A stretch of DNA of 64,000 nucleotides from Orobanche coerulescens. Its lineage: Eukaryota; Streptophyta; Magnoliopsida; Lamiales; Orobanchaceae. This document shows positions 1 through 12,392 of the stretch, in pieces; the first letter of the stretch is position 1, and the number at the start of each line of letters is the position of its first letter. The notes beneath the pieces are model-generated. The model had not been told where the DNA came from and ran no database searches. It saw nothing but the letters and a program-made list of their open reading frames with translations. Position numbers and translations under genes: made by a program. The DNA lies in contig CM065818.1 of the NCBI GenBank assembly GCA_033398695.1, positions 55,770,001-55,834,000 on the forward strand, given 5' to 3'.

Positions 1-528
1 ATCGGATCAATGCCACCATCCCTCAATAATACACAAAAAGTATAAAAATTAGACAAATCATAGCAATCTGTCAAGAGTTACGGCCGTAACATTCGGGAGT
101 TACGGCCGAATCGAGGTGACTTACGGCCGTAACTTCACGAATGTTACGGCCGTAACGTGGCTTCGTAAATTTGCTCATTTGAAGCTTTGATAGTTACGTT
201 TTCACCAGAATTCCTCGGACTTTGCGTTTTGCCCAGATCTTCTTCTGATGATAACTTTTGATATATAACTCTGATTTTGAATCCGGAAAGACTGCCGAAT
301 TCGTCTCGAAAAGCCCTACAACATGAATATATCAAAATTCAATAAAGAGAATATTTATTAAACATGTTGTTTCTTGAGTAATTCAGTTATTTAATCCGAT
401 CATCATCCAATAAAAATAAAATTATTAAAACTAATAAATTAAAAGCAAAAAACGAGAAGACTAGCTCAATTATGGGTGAATTTTATCGATATAAACCATG
501 GATAAGTGTACAAAAATGACACTTATCA
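1..528 (-). repeat. E1 3' LTR, partial
   Basis: Matches the inner part of the 5' LTR at 13435-14969 and ends with ACTTATCA (complement of TGATAAGT). It holds three perfect TTACGGCCGTAA palindromes (78, 121 and 144) and one half-site near 100, against two palindromes in the sister 5' LTR. Confidence 0.85.
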
Positions 529-542
529 CACCCCCAAACTTG
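529..542 (-). promoter_or_regulatory. E1 polypurine tract
   Basis: On the minus strand CAAGTTTGGGGGTG directly abuts the LTR start TGATAAG, the expected place for plus-strand priming. The identical 14-mer abuts the E2 3' LTR at 28004-28017. Confidence 0.8.
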
Positions 543-1002
543 AATTCTTGCTAGTCCCGAGCAAGACTCTTTATTATTCACACTCCAAAAATAAAAATAA
601 AAATAAAAAAAAAATAAGAAAATTAATACACACATAAATTAAAATATAAAAAGAGAAAAGGAGATCAAAATGCCATTAGTAAACAACAACCAGCTTTATA
701 CAGTAGATAGAAATGAATCAAGATTCAAAATAAATCTACTAATATTTTTGAAGTTAAAACACGGTTTTTATTTTGTAATTCCAAAATGTAAGGTTTTCGT
801 CCCAAAAGGTTGATTATTTCTTTCCCACTCGTGATACACACGACTCCCTTTAATGGTTGCTCTCGATCACTCGTTTATTTTTCGACTCAATATGAAGAAG
901 AATTTCATTGGCGTCATCAAATATTGTGATTTTTACAAAATTGAGTGTATTGAAATTCAGCTGCTAATTAATTCAAATCTGCTCATAAACTACATCCCTT
1001 TT

Positions 1003-1133
1003 AGTGATAGCTTTCACACCGTTATTTGCTAACGTGTAGCTCTTTTCACTAACACAATTTCTATCTCATTTTTTTTTCGTAAAAAGGTGATAGCTTTCAC
1101 ACCGTTATTTGCTAACGTGTAGCTCTTTTCACC
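1003..1133 (-). repeat. E1 48-nt hairpin repeat, copies 2 and 3
   Basis: Two copies (1003-1050 and 1086-1133) of a 48-nt unit. Read on the minus strand it is bounded by GGTGA/TCACC (AGTGA/TCACT in the copy at 1003), with inner AGCT/AGCT and CGTTA/TAACG arms around GCAAA. They lie in the noncoding 3' part of E1. A third copy is at 10782-10829, and E2 has three at 27239-27550. Confidence 0.8.
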
Positions 1134-1656
1134 AATTTTTCCTGAGACGGCAGCTACGCACCAACAATGGTTATGTAACACCCCGAGATATTCGGAATAA
1201 TTACAGCGCCGTAAACCCTTTTAAATAAGGATTTACAAGGCTAATTAAAAAGGAAAGTGAATATAAGACGTCAATACTGCGAAAATTCGAGTTTATGAAA
1301 ACGTACAATTGATTCAACGGTAATTAATACAACCATATCGAATTAATATCAAAGGACCCACGTACTCGAGTACAGAAACCAAACCAAGACAACAAATCTC
1401 CAATAACAATAAACATCACTGAACCCCTTCGTCGTCACGTCGGAACTGTGGCAGTTTCCCTGCTCCTTGGCTACCTGAACATCAAAACAAATGTCCACCC
1501 CCGAAGGGGTTAGCAAAACAATGCTAGTACAAGTATCGTATTTAAACAATTCGAATATGCATCAACAATACACAACAAGACATATCACACGGGCTTCCGC
1601 TACCGGAACCCGACAATGCGAATCTACAAGATTCCATTACACAGCATGGGTATTCC

Positions 1657-1825
1657 AATGATCCAGCGCCCTCAGCATAGATCCCAAGATGATCCCGTCG
1701 GACCAACACGAGGTGGAAATAACCCGTCCAATGATCCAGCGCCCTCAGCCTAGATCCCAAGATGATCCCGTCGGATCAACACGAGGTGGACATCCGATCC
1801 AGCGCCCTCAGCATAGATCGTACAA
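1657..1825 (-). repeat. G1 LTR tandem repeat block
   Basis: A unit starting ATCCAGCGCCCTCAG recurs at 1661, 1734 and 1797 (spacings of 73 and 63 bp). Two units contain GATCCCGTCGGA, a word also found in the tandem blocks of the S2 and G7 LTRs. Repeated in the sister LTR at about 8839-9003. Confidence 0.8.
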
Positions 1826-2190
1826 CGTATACAAACACAACTCATGCATACACATATGCCAAATCATTATGTTCATCAACATGAACATATAAACAATATA
1901 CAACGAATATCATGACAGATCAACGAAGTAAATATCATGTTCAACAACATGCATAATCATACATATACTCCAGAAATACCGATATTAACATATCACGATA
2001 CTTGCCTCGTAGATGGCAAGAACGATATACTTCAATGCTCTCGACGCACTCGAAGGCCGCCCCCTTCGATCAACGTAACAAGCTCGAACCTTAACAAAAG
2101 GAACGATATACAAATCATCTCGAGTCGAACAAATGGCCTAACAATTCGACCTACGGCCGAAAAGCTCAAACTAAACAAGTGCTGGATTGC

Positions 2191-2375
2191 TTAGCGCGCG
2201 CTACGTACTATACGTAACGGCGCTAAGGCTGTTAGCGTACGCTATCGTATAAGACTAGCGTGCGCTAGCCACAAATGGCGATCGACTCGGCCGCCTCATA
2301 ACGTACGCTACGACGCTCGTGCGAAAACCGAACCTCGATAGCGCACGTTAACTCACACATGTTAGCGTGCGCTAA
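2191..2375 (-). repeat. G1 LTR palindrome array downstream of the TATA box
   Basis: Contains TTAGCGCGCGCTA, TAGCGTACGCTA, TAGCGTGCGCTA and TTAGCGTGCGCTAA within 185 bp. It lies about 660-860 bp inside the transcribed side of the promoter. The sister copy at 9368-9553 differs heavily here although the flanks align almost base for base. Confidence 0.75.
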
Positions 2376-3040
2376 TCGTGCATGGCGTAATACTACGAAC
2401 CGAAAACTGGGTTGAATGATGAAGAACTCATGAACCCTATGGTGATATTACAAGTTATCCTCGGGCATATCATGCTAATAAGGTTTCGGAAGATTTATGA
2501 TTGTGAAACACCAATATACGGAAAGATATCTCTATATCACAATTCATCTACGATCATCAAGAAATAAACTAAATTCCATCTACTAACGATCCAAAACACA
2601 AGATTCTAACTTATACAACAAATCAACTGGGTAATATCCGATTAAATGATCATAAAACGATTTAAACATGCTTAGAGTCTTTATAATAAGATGGTTCAAA
2701 GATTCATTCGACATCTAGTACCGATACGTCAAAAGTATCCTTCTAACATGTGATGATCGATAAAAACGAGATACTAGCTATCCAAACATGATTCAAACTC
2801 CATCATGAACATTACTAATCATTGGTGAAGAATCACCTACCTCAAAGTAGTGAAGAACACGGATGAAAATGAAGCAATCCAACACCCAAGGCTTGAACAC
2901 CAATCTCCAATGATATAAGATCTTCAATCTCGAACTAGGAGGTTGATATGGAGTGTTTAAGACGAATGGAGTTATGTTTCAAGTGCAAGAGTTCGGGTTA
3001 TGGGGGAAGAAAGGACTGAATTCACGAATAGGATGCTGTC

Positions 3041-3049
3041 CTATTTATA
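3041..3049 (-). promoter_or_regulatory. G1 LTR TATA box
   Basis: Minus strand reads TATAAATAG. It sits immediately downstream of the palindrome array at 3063-3355 (element orientation). The sister site is 10220-10228. Confidence 0.65.
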
Positions 3050-3062
3050 ATAAAAGGGTTAT

Positions 3063-3355
3063 TAGCGCGCGCTACACCCTGCTCGTAGCGTGCGCTAACG
3101 GCTCACAGTCTAAACTGTACTCGGCACTTAGCGTACGCTACGCATATTCCTGTAGTGTGCGCTAAGGCGTTGACCCGGCTTTTCCCGAAAGCCGCCTGGT
3201 ACATCCGACAGATCCGACAGGGGTCCCCCGGCCAGATCTCACCTACCGCACGTCACAATCGGTCTGACCACCCATAGCGAGCGCAACATACACTCGAAAG
3301 CGTACGCTATGAAACCATCTACGCGAACGCTACCCGTAGCCTGTAGCTTGCGCTA
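3063..3355 (-). repeat. G1 LTR palindrome array upstream of the TATA box
   Basis: At least seven TAGCG-nn-CGCTA type sites, for example TTAGCGCGCGCTAC near 3063, GTAGCGTGCGCTAA near 3091, TTAGCGTACGCTAC near 3127 and GTAGCTTGCGCTAC near 3342. The block fills the ~300 bp before the TATA box. Sister array at 10242-10535. Confidence 0.75.
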
Positions 3356-3543
3356 CATGCACGTAATTTCAACCATATAAATCACATACACGAAATTATA
3401 TGCTCGACGACATCGGATTATGAAATACGGAGAATAATACTCATACAAAAGTACAATCATTACAATATCACAAGTTCCAATTATATAACAGAAATCTCGG
3501 GTATTACATCCTTCCTCCCTAAAAAGAAGTTTCGTCCCGAAAC

Positions 3544-5074
3544 TTAGGATGAAAACAACTCCGGATATATAGCCTTCATACCGTCCTCCATTTCCCAAGT
3601 GGCCTCTTCGACTCCATGTCGTGACCATTGTACTTTAACCAAATGTATTGGTTTATTCCTCAATTGTTTGATCCGGCTTTCAAGTATCTTGATTGGTCTT
3701 TCTTCGAAGGTGCCATCATTAGCTATCTCGATCTCGTCGAAATCAATAACGTGATCTGGGTCCGGTATATACTTCCGTAGTTGGGACACGTGAAACACAT
3801 TGTGAACATGACTTAGCGATGGCGGTAAGGCCAACCTGTACGCTAAATCCCCAACTCTCTCTAGGATCTCAAATGGTCCGATAAATCTTGGACTAAGCTT
3901 ACCTCTTCTCCCGAAACGGAAAATCCCTCGTGTAGGAGACACCTTCAATAGTACGTGGTCCCAGGTCGAACTCTAGAGGGCGACGACGTACATCCGCATA
4001 AGACTTCGCCGACTGGGCGGTCAACAGTCTCTCTCGAATCACAGCTATCTTCTCTTGAGTCCGAATAATCAATTCCGGTTCCGTCCCGATCAAATCCAAG
4101 AATCATCCCAACACAGGGGTGATCGGCATCTCCTCCCGTACAAAGCTTCAAATGGTGCCATTCTAATAGAAGCATGCCAACTATTATTGTAAGTGAATTC
4201 GATCAAGGGCAAGTGAACAACCCAATCAGATGACCCATCCAACGCATGTGCTCTAAGCATGTCTTCCATATTTGGATAGTCCTTTCTGACCGACCGTCTG
4301 TTTGGGGATGATAAGCTGTGCTAAAATTGAGTTCTTTCCGCATAGCCTTGTGAACTGCTTTCCAGAAGTGCGACACAAAACGACCATCTCGATCCGAAAC
4401 AATGGTCTTTGGCGTCCCATGCAATCTGACTACCTCCGCAATAAATACTCGCGCCAATCTTTCGGGTCCCCAAGTATCTTTGATCCCTAGGAAATGAGCT
4501 GACTTGGTTAGTCGATCAACTATAACCCAAATCATGTTCATTCTCGATCTAGTCCTTGGCATACTGGTGATGAAATCCATCGAAATGTCCTCCCACTTCC
4601 ATTCAGGGATCGGAAGCGGCTTTAACATCCCGGCAGGTCGCTGATGTTCAATCTTAACTCACGACAAGTCAAACACTTCAACGCATCTGCTACGTCCTTC
4701 TTCATATTCCCCCACCAGAAGTTTTGTTTTAGATCCTTATACATCTTACTACTGCCCGGGTGAATAGAATAGGGCGCGCTATGAGCTTCTTTCAGAATAG
4801 TCCGTCTCAAATCATCATCATCGGGAACGCAAAGTCGACTTTGAAATCTCAGAACTCCATCATCCTGTATCACGAATCCTGGGGCTTTTCCTTTCTTTAC
4901 TTCATCACATAATCGAAGGATCGGGAATCGCCCAACCGCTTGGACTTGATTCGCTCGACTAGTGATGAAGTCGGTTCCATCACATAAAGTCGCCCTTGGA
5001 TTCCGGTGCCCATATCTCAATCCCTTCGCGGATCGGTTCTCGTTGAATGCCGGTGCAGGGCGTAAGAGCTTCAA
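3544..5074 (-). pseudogene. G1 integrase with chromodomain (broken)
   Basis: The minus-strand fragments are read in order. 5074-4622 has the HHCC zinc domain (HSAPYSIHPGSSKMYKDL, then CLTC). 4628-4203 has the DDE core, with D in MDFITSMP, D in VSDRDGRF and E in DGRSERTIQ. 3948-3544 has the C-terminal beta domain ([29 protein letters not shown]) followed by a chromodomain ([20 protein letters not shown]). The enzyme would insert element cDNA into chromatin, and the chromodomain directs it to marked histones in known chromoviruses. All catalytic residues remain, but the pieces lie in several frames. Confidence 0.9.
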
Positions 5075-6347
5075 CGCTCGAAGAGAAACAGTTTACGGCT
5101 CAATGCATCGGCTACTACATTTGCTTTCCCGGATGATAGAGGATCTCCGTGTCGTAATCCTTGATCAATTCCACCACCTTCTCTCGCCTCATGTTTAATT
5201 CCTTCGATGAAAATGTATTTGAGGCTCTTATGATCCGTAAAGATCCGACAATGAGTGCCGTACAGATAATGTCTCCAAATTTTCAAGGCAAAACCACAGT
5301 GCTAGCTCCGTATCATGAGTCGGATAATTAACTTCAGACGGTTTCAACCGCCGAGAAGCATAAGCAATCACCTTATCCTTCGCATCAACACACAACCCAA
5401 ACCCCGATTTGAAGCGTCGCCGTATACCATGAATCCATCGGTTCCTTCAGCGGCGCTAATATAGGTCTTGTCGTCAGTCTCTTTTTAAGTTCATCAAAAC
5501 CAACTGGCATTTCTCATTCCACGTGAACTTTTGAGTTTTCAGAATAAATGAGTGAGCGGACGAGCAATTTTGGAAAATCCCTCTACAAAGCGGCGATAAT
5601 ATCCTGCTAGTCCTAAGAAGCTTCGGACTTCCTTCACGTTCTTAGGAGCTTCCCATTCCAAGATTGCTTCGACTTTCTTCGGGTCCACCTGAACTCCATC
5701 GGCGGATATCACATGCCCAAGGAAGGTTACTTCCTTAAGCCAGAATTCGCATTTAGCAAATTTTGCATATAGTTGTTCCTTTCTCAAGATGCTCAAAACC
5801 ACACGTAAATGATCAGCATGCTCCTCTGCGTCCCTCGAATATATCAAAATGTCGTCAATGAAAACGACCACAAATTTATCCAAGTATTCCAAGAATACCC
5901 GATTCATCAATTGCATGAATACCGCAGGAGCATTGGTAAGTCCGAATGGCATCACCACAAATTCATAATGCCCGCATCGGGATCCGAAAGCGATTTCGGT
6001 ATGTCCGATTCCTTAATTCTCAATTGGTGGTATCCCGATCGCAAGTCAATCTTCGAGAATACCTCGCCCCTTGCAGCTGATCAAACAAGTCGTCGATCCG
6101 AGGTATAGGATACTTATTCTTGATCGTCATCTTGTTAAGCTCCCTGTAATCAATACACGATCGGAGGATCCGTCTTTCTTAGGACAAAGAGAACAGTGCT
6201 CCCAAGGGGAAACACTCGGTTGAATATAGCCCTTCGTAACAATTCCTCCGATTGCTTCTTGAGTTCATACATCTCGGTTGGCGCCATGCGGTATGGTGCC
6301 CCGGAAATAGGGGTTGCTCCGTGCTCTAATTCGATGGTGAATTCCAC
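5071..6347 (-). pseudogene. G1 reverse transcriptase and RNase H (broken)
   Basis: 6347-6150 holds the RT entry region ([19 protein letters not shown], then [14 protein letters not shown]). 5958-5539 holds the palm with [17 protein letters not shown], the catalytic [18 protein letters not shown] and [11 protein letters not shown]. 5286-5071 has the RNase H/connection end ([34 protein letters not shown]). It would copy element RNA into DNA. Frames change between blocks, and the stretch 5290-5540 matches only in short runs. Confidence 0.9.
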
Positions 6348-6482
6348 TTCTCTTTGCGGGGTAACCGGGTAGCTCGTCAGAAATACATCGAGAACTCATT
6401 CACAACCGAAATAGACGAGCTCTATTCCTTCCTCTTTCCTCATGGCATAGCACCAAAGTCCGTGACATCCCCGATCGCAATT

Positions 6483-6896
6483 TCACACTTTCATTGCCTT
6501 GATCAATTTCCCCGAGCTTCCCGGTCTCCATCCTCGGAATAAGTGTTCCGATCCGTCATCAGCAATAATGGAAATGACTCTCTCTCGGTAATTCAACACA
6601 GCTCCATAGCGGTTGAGCCAATCATCTCCGAGAATTAAATCGTCACCGCATATGTCAACTACAATAAGATTCGATGGCCAATCTCTCCCTTCTATATATA
6701 CTGGGAAATCCCTAGCTTCTAGTGTTCCCACAATTTTCTCTCCGCTCGGTAACCCCACAACATAAGGTTCACAATTATACAAGCACGAGATGTTCAAACG
6801 ATTAATACAGTTCAAAGATATAAAAGAATGCGTAGCTCCCGAATCGAACAAGACACTAACTGGTTGCAAAAGGATCCGAATCGCACGATGCAACAA
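6483..6896 (-). pseudogene. G1 aspartic protease
   Basis: An open stretch with the retropepsin active site VLFDSGATHSFIS and the downstream DDLILGDDWLNRYGAVLNY motif of plant Ty3 proteases. It lies between the zinc knuckles and RT, as expected for a gag-pro-pol polyprotein. It is in a different frame from the gag zinc region, so it is not translatable as a fusion without a shift. Confidence 0.85.
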
Positions 6897-7014
6897 AGGT
6901 GTTCGATCGTCGAGATCTCCTCATTTCGTACAGGCGCGGAGGAACGGACCCAAGATGGATGTCTCTCTCTTCCCAGCGTTCTGCTGAAATCCACTCTGCG
7001 TGTCTGGTTCACAC

Positions 7015-8114
7015 TCATCTCCTTAGGAACCGGTCCGGAGTGCGGGTGCCAACAGATCTAGTAGCGGCTCCACAGAAGGCCGCACGGTGCCCTTCTTGCC
7101 CACAATCGTAACAAGTCACAGAAGATGCGGGGCAATCTCGTCGAATATGCCCTGCTCGACCACAATTGTAGCATTTCCTTGATGCGTCCGAAACCGCTGA
7201 TGCTGTCCGGAACTTCTTTCCGCCTTTAGAAGGATGTGGAGGTTTCCTAGCCGAATAAAGGAAGACTGGCCCTTGCGGGCCCCACCACTCTTGTTCTCTG
7301 CAAAGCTGTCGGTAACCTTCTGCTTCTTTGCCTCTACTGATTTCTCCACCGCCGCCTCTTTCATGTCGTAGGCCAGCGCTTTGTCTTGATACTGTCGCAA
7401 CGTAGTACACTCGAATCCGGACATGTACTGCTGAACCTCCGGCTTCATCCGCATATCAAAATGGAAAATCTTTTCGCCTCCGTTCGACCAAGTGTCGCAC
7501 ACAAGTCACTGATGATTAAAAGTTTTAATTACATCCATCACAGATGCCTCCGAACTCGTGGTGAGAAAAACTCTCGGATCTTCGCCTCTCTAACAGGACG
7601 AGGACAATACGTGCTTCCATCATTTGTTTGAATTCCGTCCAATCCGCATTATGGTTCTCGGGTCGAATGGCCTCCCACCGATCAAAGGCCTCCCGGTCGG
7701 AAAATCGGGCAATGGGAACCTTCAGGTCCTCGGGACAATTAAGACCCGCGAATATCTTCTCCAACTCCTTGAGCCGGTGATCCCAAGTAAGTGCCTCACA
7801 GATCCGTCAAATTTTGGCGGGTGCAATTTAACCACCTCGGCAAGCCATCTGTCTCCCGGTTATCCTCATGGTGCCGCTGTCCCATCGTCTGCATGCGATC
7901 AACGACTGGCGAATCGGTTTATCTGCGCCACCACCTGTTGAAGCACTCCCGGCATGTTCGGATTTGCGTCATCATTCGCTGATCCTTGCTGCCCTCCAGA
8001 ATGGGAATCGGTTCGACTAGCCGATATTTCTGGGGTAGTTGCGGAATCCTCATGTCTCATATTACCACGTCCGCGTCCACGACCGCGTCCGCGTCCACGA
8101 CCTCCTCTCAACAT
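7015..8114 (-). pseudogene. G1 Gag with two CCHC zinc knuckles (broken)
   Basis: The start is probably at 8114 (MLRGGRGRGRGRGRG), a basic Arg-Gly N-terminus. 7764-7525 carries the retrotransposon Gag domain (KIFAGLNCPEDLKVPIARF, DRWEAIRPENHNADW). 7410-7015 carries CYNCGRAGHIRRDC and CYDCGQEGHRAAFC, both intact CX2CX4HX4C knuckles that bind genomic RNA. At least three frame changes separate the pieces. The order Gag, protease, RT, RNase H, integrase, chromodomain is the Ty3 order. Confidence 0.88.
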
Positions 8115-8341
8115 ACTGTAAACGAAATTTCTCAATATACAGAACAAAATTTTTGAAATAAAGTCCGTCAACACTCACAAAACAGTAATTAAGTAAAACG
8201 GTAGTATAAGAGATTAAGAGACTTACAACCACGGTCCACATGACGACTTCGGCTGAACAGTGATGTTACAAACGACCCGTAAATCAAATAACGTAAACAG
8301 ACCCAAATAAGACCCGACTGCCAAGATATCCATAAATCTTA

Positions 8342-8353
8342 GCTCCGATACCA
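8342..8353 (-). promoter_or_regulatory. G1 primer binding site (tRNA-iMet type)
   Basis: Minus strand reads TGGTATCGGAGC, one mismatch from the common plant iMet site TGGTATCAGAGC, five bases inside the 5' LTR end at 8359. Confidence 0.85.
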
Positions 8354-8358
8354 TATTC

Positions 8359-10687
8359 TGTAACACCCCGAGATATTCGGAATAATTACAGCGCCGTAAA
8401 CCCTTTTAAATAAGGATTTACAAGGCTAATTAAAAAGGAAAGTGAATATAAGACGTCAATACTGCGAAAATTCGAGTTTATGAAAACGTACAATTGATTC
8501 AACGGTAATTAATACAACCATATCGAATTAATATCAAAGGACCCACGTACTCGAGTACAGAAACCAAACCAAGACAACAAATCTCCAATAACAATAAACA
8601 TCACTGAACCCCTTCGTCGTCACGCTGATGCTGGTCATTTCCCTGCTCCTTGGCTACCTGAACATCAAAACAAATGTCCACCCCCGAAGGGGTTAGCAAA
8701 ACAATGCTAGTACAAGTATCGTATTTAAACAATTCGAATATGCATCAACAATACACAACAAGACATATCACACGGGCTTCCGCTACCGGAACCCGACAAT
8801 GCGAATCTACAAGATTCCATTACACAGCATGGGTATTCCAATGATCCAGCGCCCTCAGCATAGATCCCAAGATGATCCCGTCGGACCAACACGAGGTGGA
8901 AATAACCCGTCCAATGATCCGGCGCCCTCAGCCTAGATCCCAAGATGATCCCGTCGGATCAACACGAGGTGGACATCCGATCCAGCGCCCTCAGCATAGA
9001 TCGTACAACGTATACAAACACAACTCATGCATACACATATGCCAAATCATTATGTTCATCAACATGAACATATAAACAATATTCAACGAATATCATGAGA
9101 TCAACGAAGTAAATATCATGTTCAACAACATGCATAATCATACATATACTCCGAAATACCGATATTAACATATCACGATACTTGCCTCGTAGATGGCAAG
9201 AACGATATACTTCAATGCTCTCGACGCACTCGAAGGCCGCCTCCGATCAACGTAACAAGCTCGAACCTTAACAAAAGGAACGATATACAAATCATCTCGA
9301 GTCGAACAAATGGTTTAACAATTCGACCTACGGCCGAAAAGCTCAAACTAAACAAGTGCTGGATTGCTTAGCGCGCGCCACGTACTATACGTAACGCGCG
9401 CTAAGTCGAATCATAGCGACGCTATCGTATAAGACTAGCGTGCGCTAGCCACAACCGCGGCGATCGACTGTTGCCTCATAACGACGCTACGTGCGTTACG
9501 TGCAGCGAACCTCGATAGCGCACGTTAACTCACACATGTTAGCGTGCGCTAATCGTGCATGGCAGAATACTACGAACCGAAAACTGGGTTGAATGATGAA
9601 GAACTCATGAACCCTATGGTGATATTACAAGTTATCCTCGAGCATTTCATGCTAATAAGGTTTCTGGAAGATTTATGATTGTGAAACACCAATATACGGA
9701 TAGTTATCTCGATATCACAATTCCTCTACGATCTTCAAGAAATAATCTAAATTCCATCGTCTTACGTTCCAAAACACATGATTCCAACGTATACAACGTA
9801 TCAACTGGGTAATATCCGATTACTTGATCATAAATCGATTTAAACATGCTTAGGAGTCTTTATAATAAGATGGTTCAAAGATTCATTCGACATCTAGTAC
9901 CGATACGTCAAAAGTATCCTTCTAACATGTGATGATCGATAAAAACGAGATACTAGCTATCCAAACATGATTCAAACTCCATCATGAACATTACTAATCA
10001 TTGGTGAAGAATCACCTACCTCAAAGTAGTGAAGAACACGGATGAAAATGAAGCAATCCAACACCCAAGGCTTGAACACCAATCTCCAATGATATAAGAT
10101 CTTCAATCTCGAACTAGGAGGTTGATATGGAGTGTTTAAGACGAATGGAGTTATGTTTCAAGTGCAAGAGTTCGGGTTATGGGGGAAGAAAGGAATGAAT
10201 TCACGAATAGGATGTTTGTCTATTTATAATAAAAGGGTTATTAGCGCGCTACACCCTGCTCGTAGCGTGCGCTAACGGCTCACAGTCTAAACTGTACTCG
10301 GCACTTAGCGTACGCTACGCATATTCCTGTAGCGTGCGCTAAGGCGTTGACCCGGCTTTTCCCGAAAGCCGTCCAGGTACATCCGACAGGATCCGACAGG
10401 GGTCCCCCGGCCAGATCTCACCTACCGCACGTCTCAATCGGTCTGACCACGCATAGCGTGCGCTACTTACACTCGGTAGCGTACGCTATGAAACCATGTT
10501 AGCGTACGCTACCCGTAGCCTGTAGCGTGCGCTACATGCACAGAATTTCAACCATATAAATCACATACACGAAATTATATGCTCGACGACATCGGATTAT
10601 GAAATACGGAGAATAATACTCATACAAAAGTACAATCATTACAATATCACAAGTTCCAATTATATAACAGAAATCTCGGGTATTACA
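8359..10687 (-). repeat. G1 5' LTR
   Basis: 2329 bp, TGTAACACC...GGTATTACA on the plus strand. It carries arrays at 9368-9553 and 10242-10535, a TATA box at 10220-10228 and tandem repeats at about 8839-9003. It is followed by target duplication GGTTA (10688-10692). Confidence 0.92.
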
Positions 10688-10692
10688 GGTTA

Positions 10693-11734
10693 GTCCTTTA
10701 TTTTTCGCAAAATTTAAGACTTCCAAAATTAGGCAGCTGTTGCTGCTCAACACTTCTCCTTTTCGTCATTTATTTTTTATAGGTGATAGCTTTCACACCG
10801 TTATTTGCTAACGTGTAGCTCTTTTCACCAATGACTCCTTTTTTTTTTTTTTAGGGAATAGAATTTTTGCAGAAAATCATTTTTTTAGTTAGCATGAAAA
10901 ATCAAAAACTCCACAAATTAAGTAAATTTCAGTTTTATTTTTCATCAACCAATTGATTCTTCTTTTCTCAAGGTAACGAATGACTCGATTTTATATGATA
11001 ATTACAAGGCTTGGAAAGAGAGATTAAGGCTCAAAAAAAAAAAAATTTGGAATATACAAAATTTTTTACCGGTTAAAACGATTTTAGAAGTTTGTATATA
11101 GCTAATTTATGGTGTTATGGCCAGATCTAAAAATCTCAAAAATCAAAATACTATTTGTTGTAGGGCTCAAAAATCTAAAAAAAATTATTAAGGCAAATAA
11201 CCAAATCAATCAAAACACACCAAAATTATTAAACAAACCACACCAAAATTACAACACACCAAAATACTAAAACAAACCACCCCCAAACTTGAAAATAAAA
11301 CTGTCCTCAGTTTAAAAATAAAATAAAAATCAATGCGTAAAAGCGTAATACTCCTGTTAAGAAAGTTGATGTCCGAGCCTAACGCCTTTTAGAATCTGCA
11401 AGAGAATAAATATACGAGGCACACACAAAAGAAAATAAAATATACTCGTAAGTATAACATAATTTTTAGATGCGCATCAAGAAAGTCCAAGAGTCGCCTT
11501 TACGCCGCCATCAAAGTTTTTATAAAAGCAAAACACGAAATAAAAATTACAAAGAATATATAAATCGCGAATAGATGCGCGTCAAGAGATCAAGAAGAAA
11601 CTCCTTAAGCCGCCATCATTTAGCACGATTATTACACACGGTAAAGTAAAAATACAAGAGGTCCGTCATGGGTTATCAAAGGGAGAGGAATGAATCTACT
11701 TTTCGCTTTTCTCACGGTAAAATCTTCTACCTGC
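10693..11734 (-). other. E1 noncoding 3' region
   Basis: Resumes E1 after G1. It contains hairpin copy 1 (10782-10829), AT-rich sequence, a second polypurine-tract-like 14-mer identical to the terminal one (11278-11291), and two related segments ending in GATGCGCATC (11469-11478) and GATGCGCGTC (about 11574). No coding potential is seen. Confidence 0.7.
10782..10829 (-). repeat. E1 48-nt hairpin repeat, copy 1
   Basis: Same unit as at 1003-1133: outer arms GGTGA/TCACC, inner AGCT/AGCT and CGTTA/TAACG. G1 inserted between this copy and the other two. Confidence 0.8.
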
Positions 11735-12311
11735 ATAATTTTAGCTAGAGTGGATCTGGTTGAGGAACAAATTCATTGAGTTTTTCGATTAGTTCTTCTC
11801 GGTGTTGTTGCAACGACTATGATTCGCTTTTGCACGCGGAAATAAATTCCTTTTCACAGAGTAGTCGATGAAAGACAAGAAACCATCAAAGAAACCATTG
11901 ACATTAAGCACTCCTATTGGTTTTTGATGAACATTTAGCTGGCCTGTAACCACATGAAAAAGTTCCTCAAGTGTGCCAAAACCACCGGAAGGGCGATAAA
12001 GGCGCTGAATTATTTATCATGTGAGTTATGCGATCTTGCATATTCACAGATCTAAACTCATCTCCAATAGTTGACCGGTAATTTTACTTTCACAGAGGTT
12101 TTGGGATTACTCCCAACACTCTTACTCCTTCCATATAGGCGTATGCACTCGCCCCATTAATCCTAGACTTCCTCCTCCGTAAACTACATGAATGCATTTT
12201 TCTCCTAAGGTACGACCCAAGTTGTGGGTCGATGAAGCATGCCTCTTTTCCGTAACTAGATCCACCAAAATGCAGACTGTAAAATTTTTTTGTTGAAGAT
12301 GATGACTCCAT
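11735..12311 (-). pseudogene. E1 LOG-like cytokinin riboside 5'-monophosphate phosphoribohydrolase, frameshifted
   Basis: The start ATG at 12311 opens MESSSSTKKF. A degraded nucleotide-binding start (FGGSSYGKEACFID, compare the family's CGSSxG) follows, then AYAYMEGVRVLGVIPK. Further left, other frames give the TIGDEF..., [28 protein letters not shown] and KKLNEFVPQPDP regions of plant LOG proteins. LOG enzymes release active free-base cytokinin from nucleotide precursors. The gene is intronless over about 577 bp, whereas plant LOG genes normally have several introns. Frameshifts (one inside the PGGFGTLEE motif) make it nonfunctional. The E2 copy at 25734 has its breaks elsewhere, so an ancestor was probably open (inference). 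Confidence 0.85.
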
Positions 12312-12392
12312 TTTTGAAAAGAAAAAAATTTTTTTAGAGAGAAACAGAAAAGTGCAAGTTTGAGGGATGAATGAAAGAAACCAAGAGAAAGT

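Larger units (their letters stand above)
1174..3508 (-). repeat. G1 3' LTR
   Basis: 2335 bp, nearly collinear with 8359-10687. In element orientation it holds a CG-palindrome array (3063-3355), a TATA box (3041-3049), a second palindrome array downstream (2191-2375), a tandem repeat block (1657-1825) and a CCCC-TTCG-GGGG hairpin near 1498-1509. Confidence 0.92.
1174..10687 (-). mobile_element. G1: complete Tekay-like chromovirus nested in E1
   Basis: Two LTRs (1174-3508 and 8359-10687) read TGTAACACC...GGTATTACA on the plus strand. They flank a minus-strand gag-pol with protease, RT, RNase H, integrase and a C-terminal chromodomain. Target duplication GGTTA is present at 1169-1173 and 10688-10692. 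The uninterrupted site is seen in E2 near 27375, which proves the insertion. The tRNA-iMet-like primer site lies at 8342-8353. All pol segments are in different frames, so the copy is dead. Chromodomain and LTR length point to the Tekay/Del clade (inference from family features). Confidence 0.93.

Noticed and set aside
1542..2194. Overlapping short frames in G1 LTRs (repeated at 8725-9075)
   Set aside because: They come from the tandem block in both directions and have no family features.
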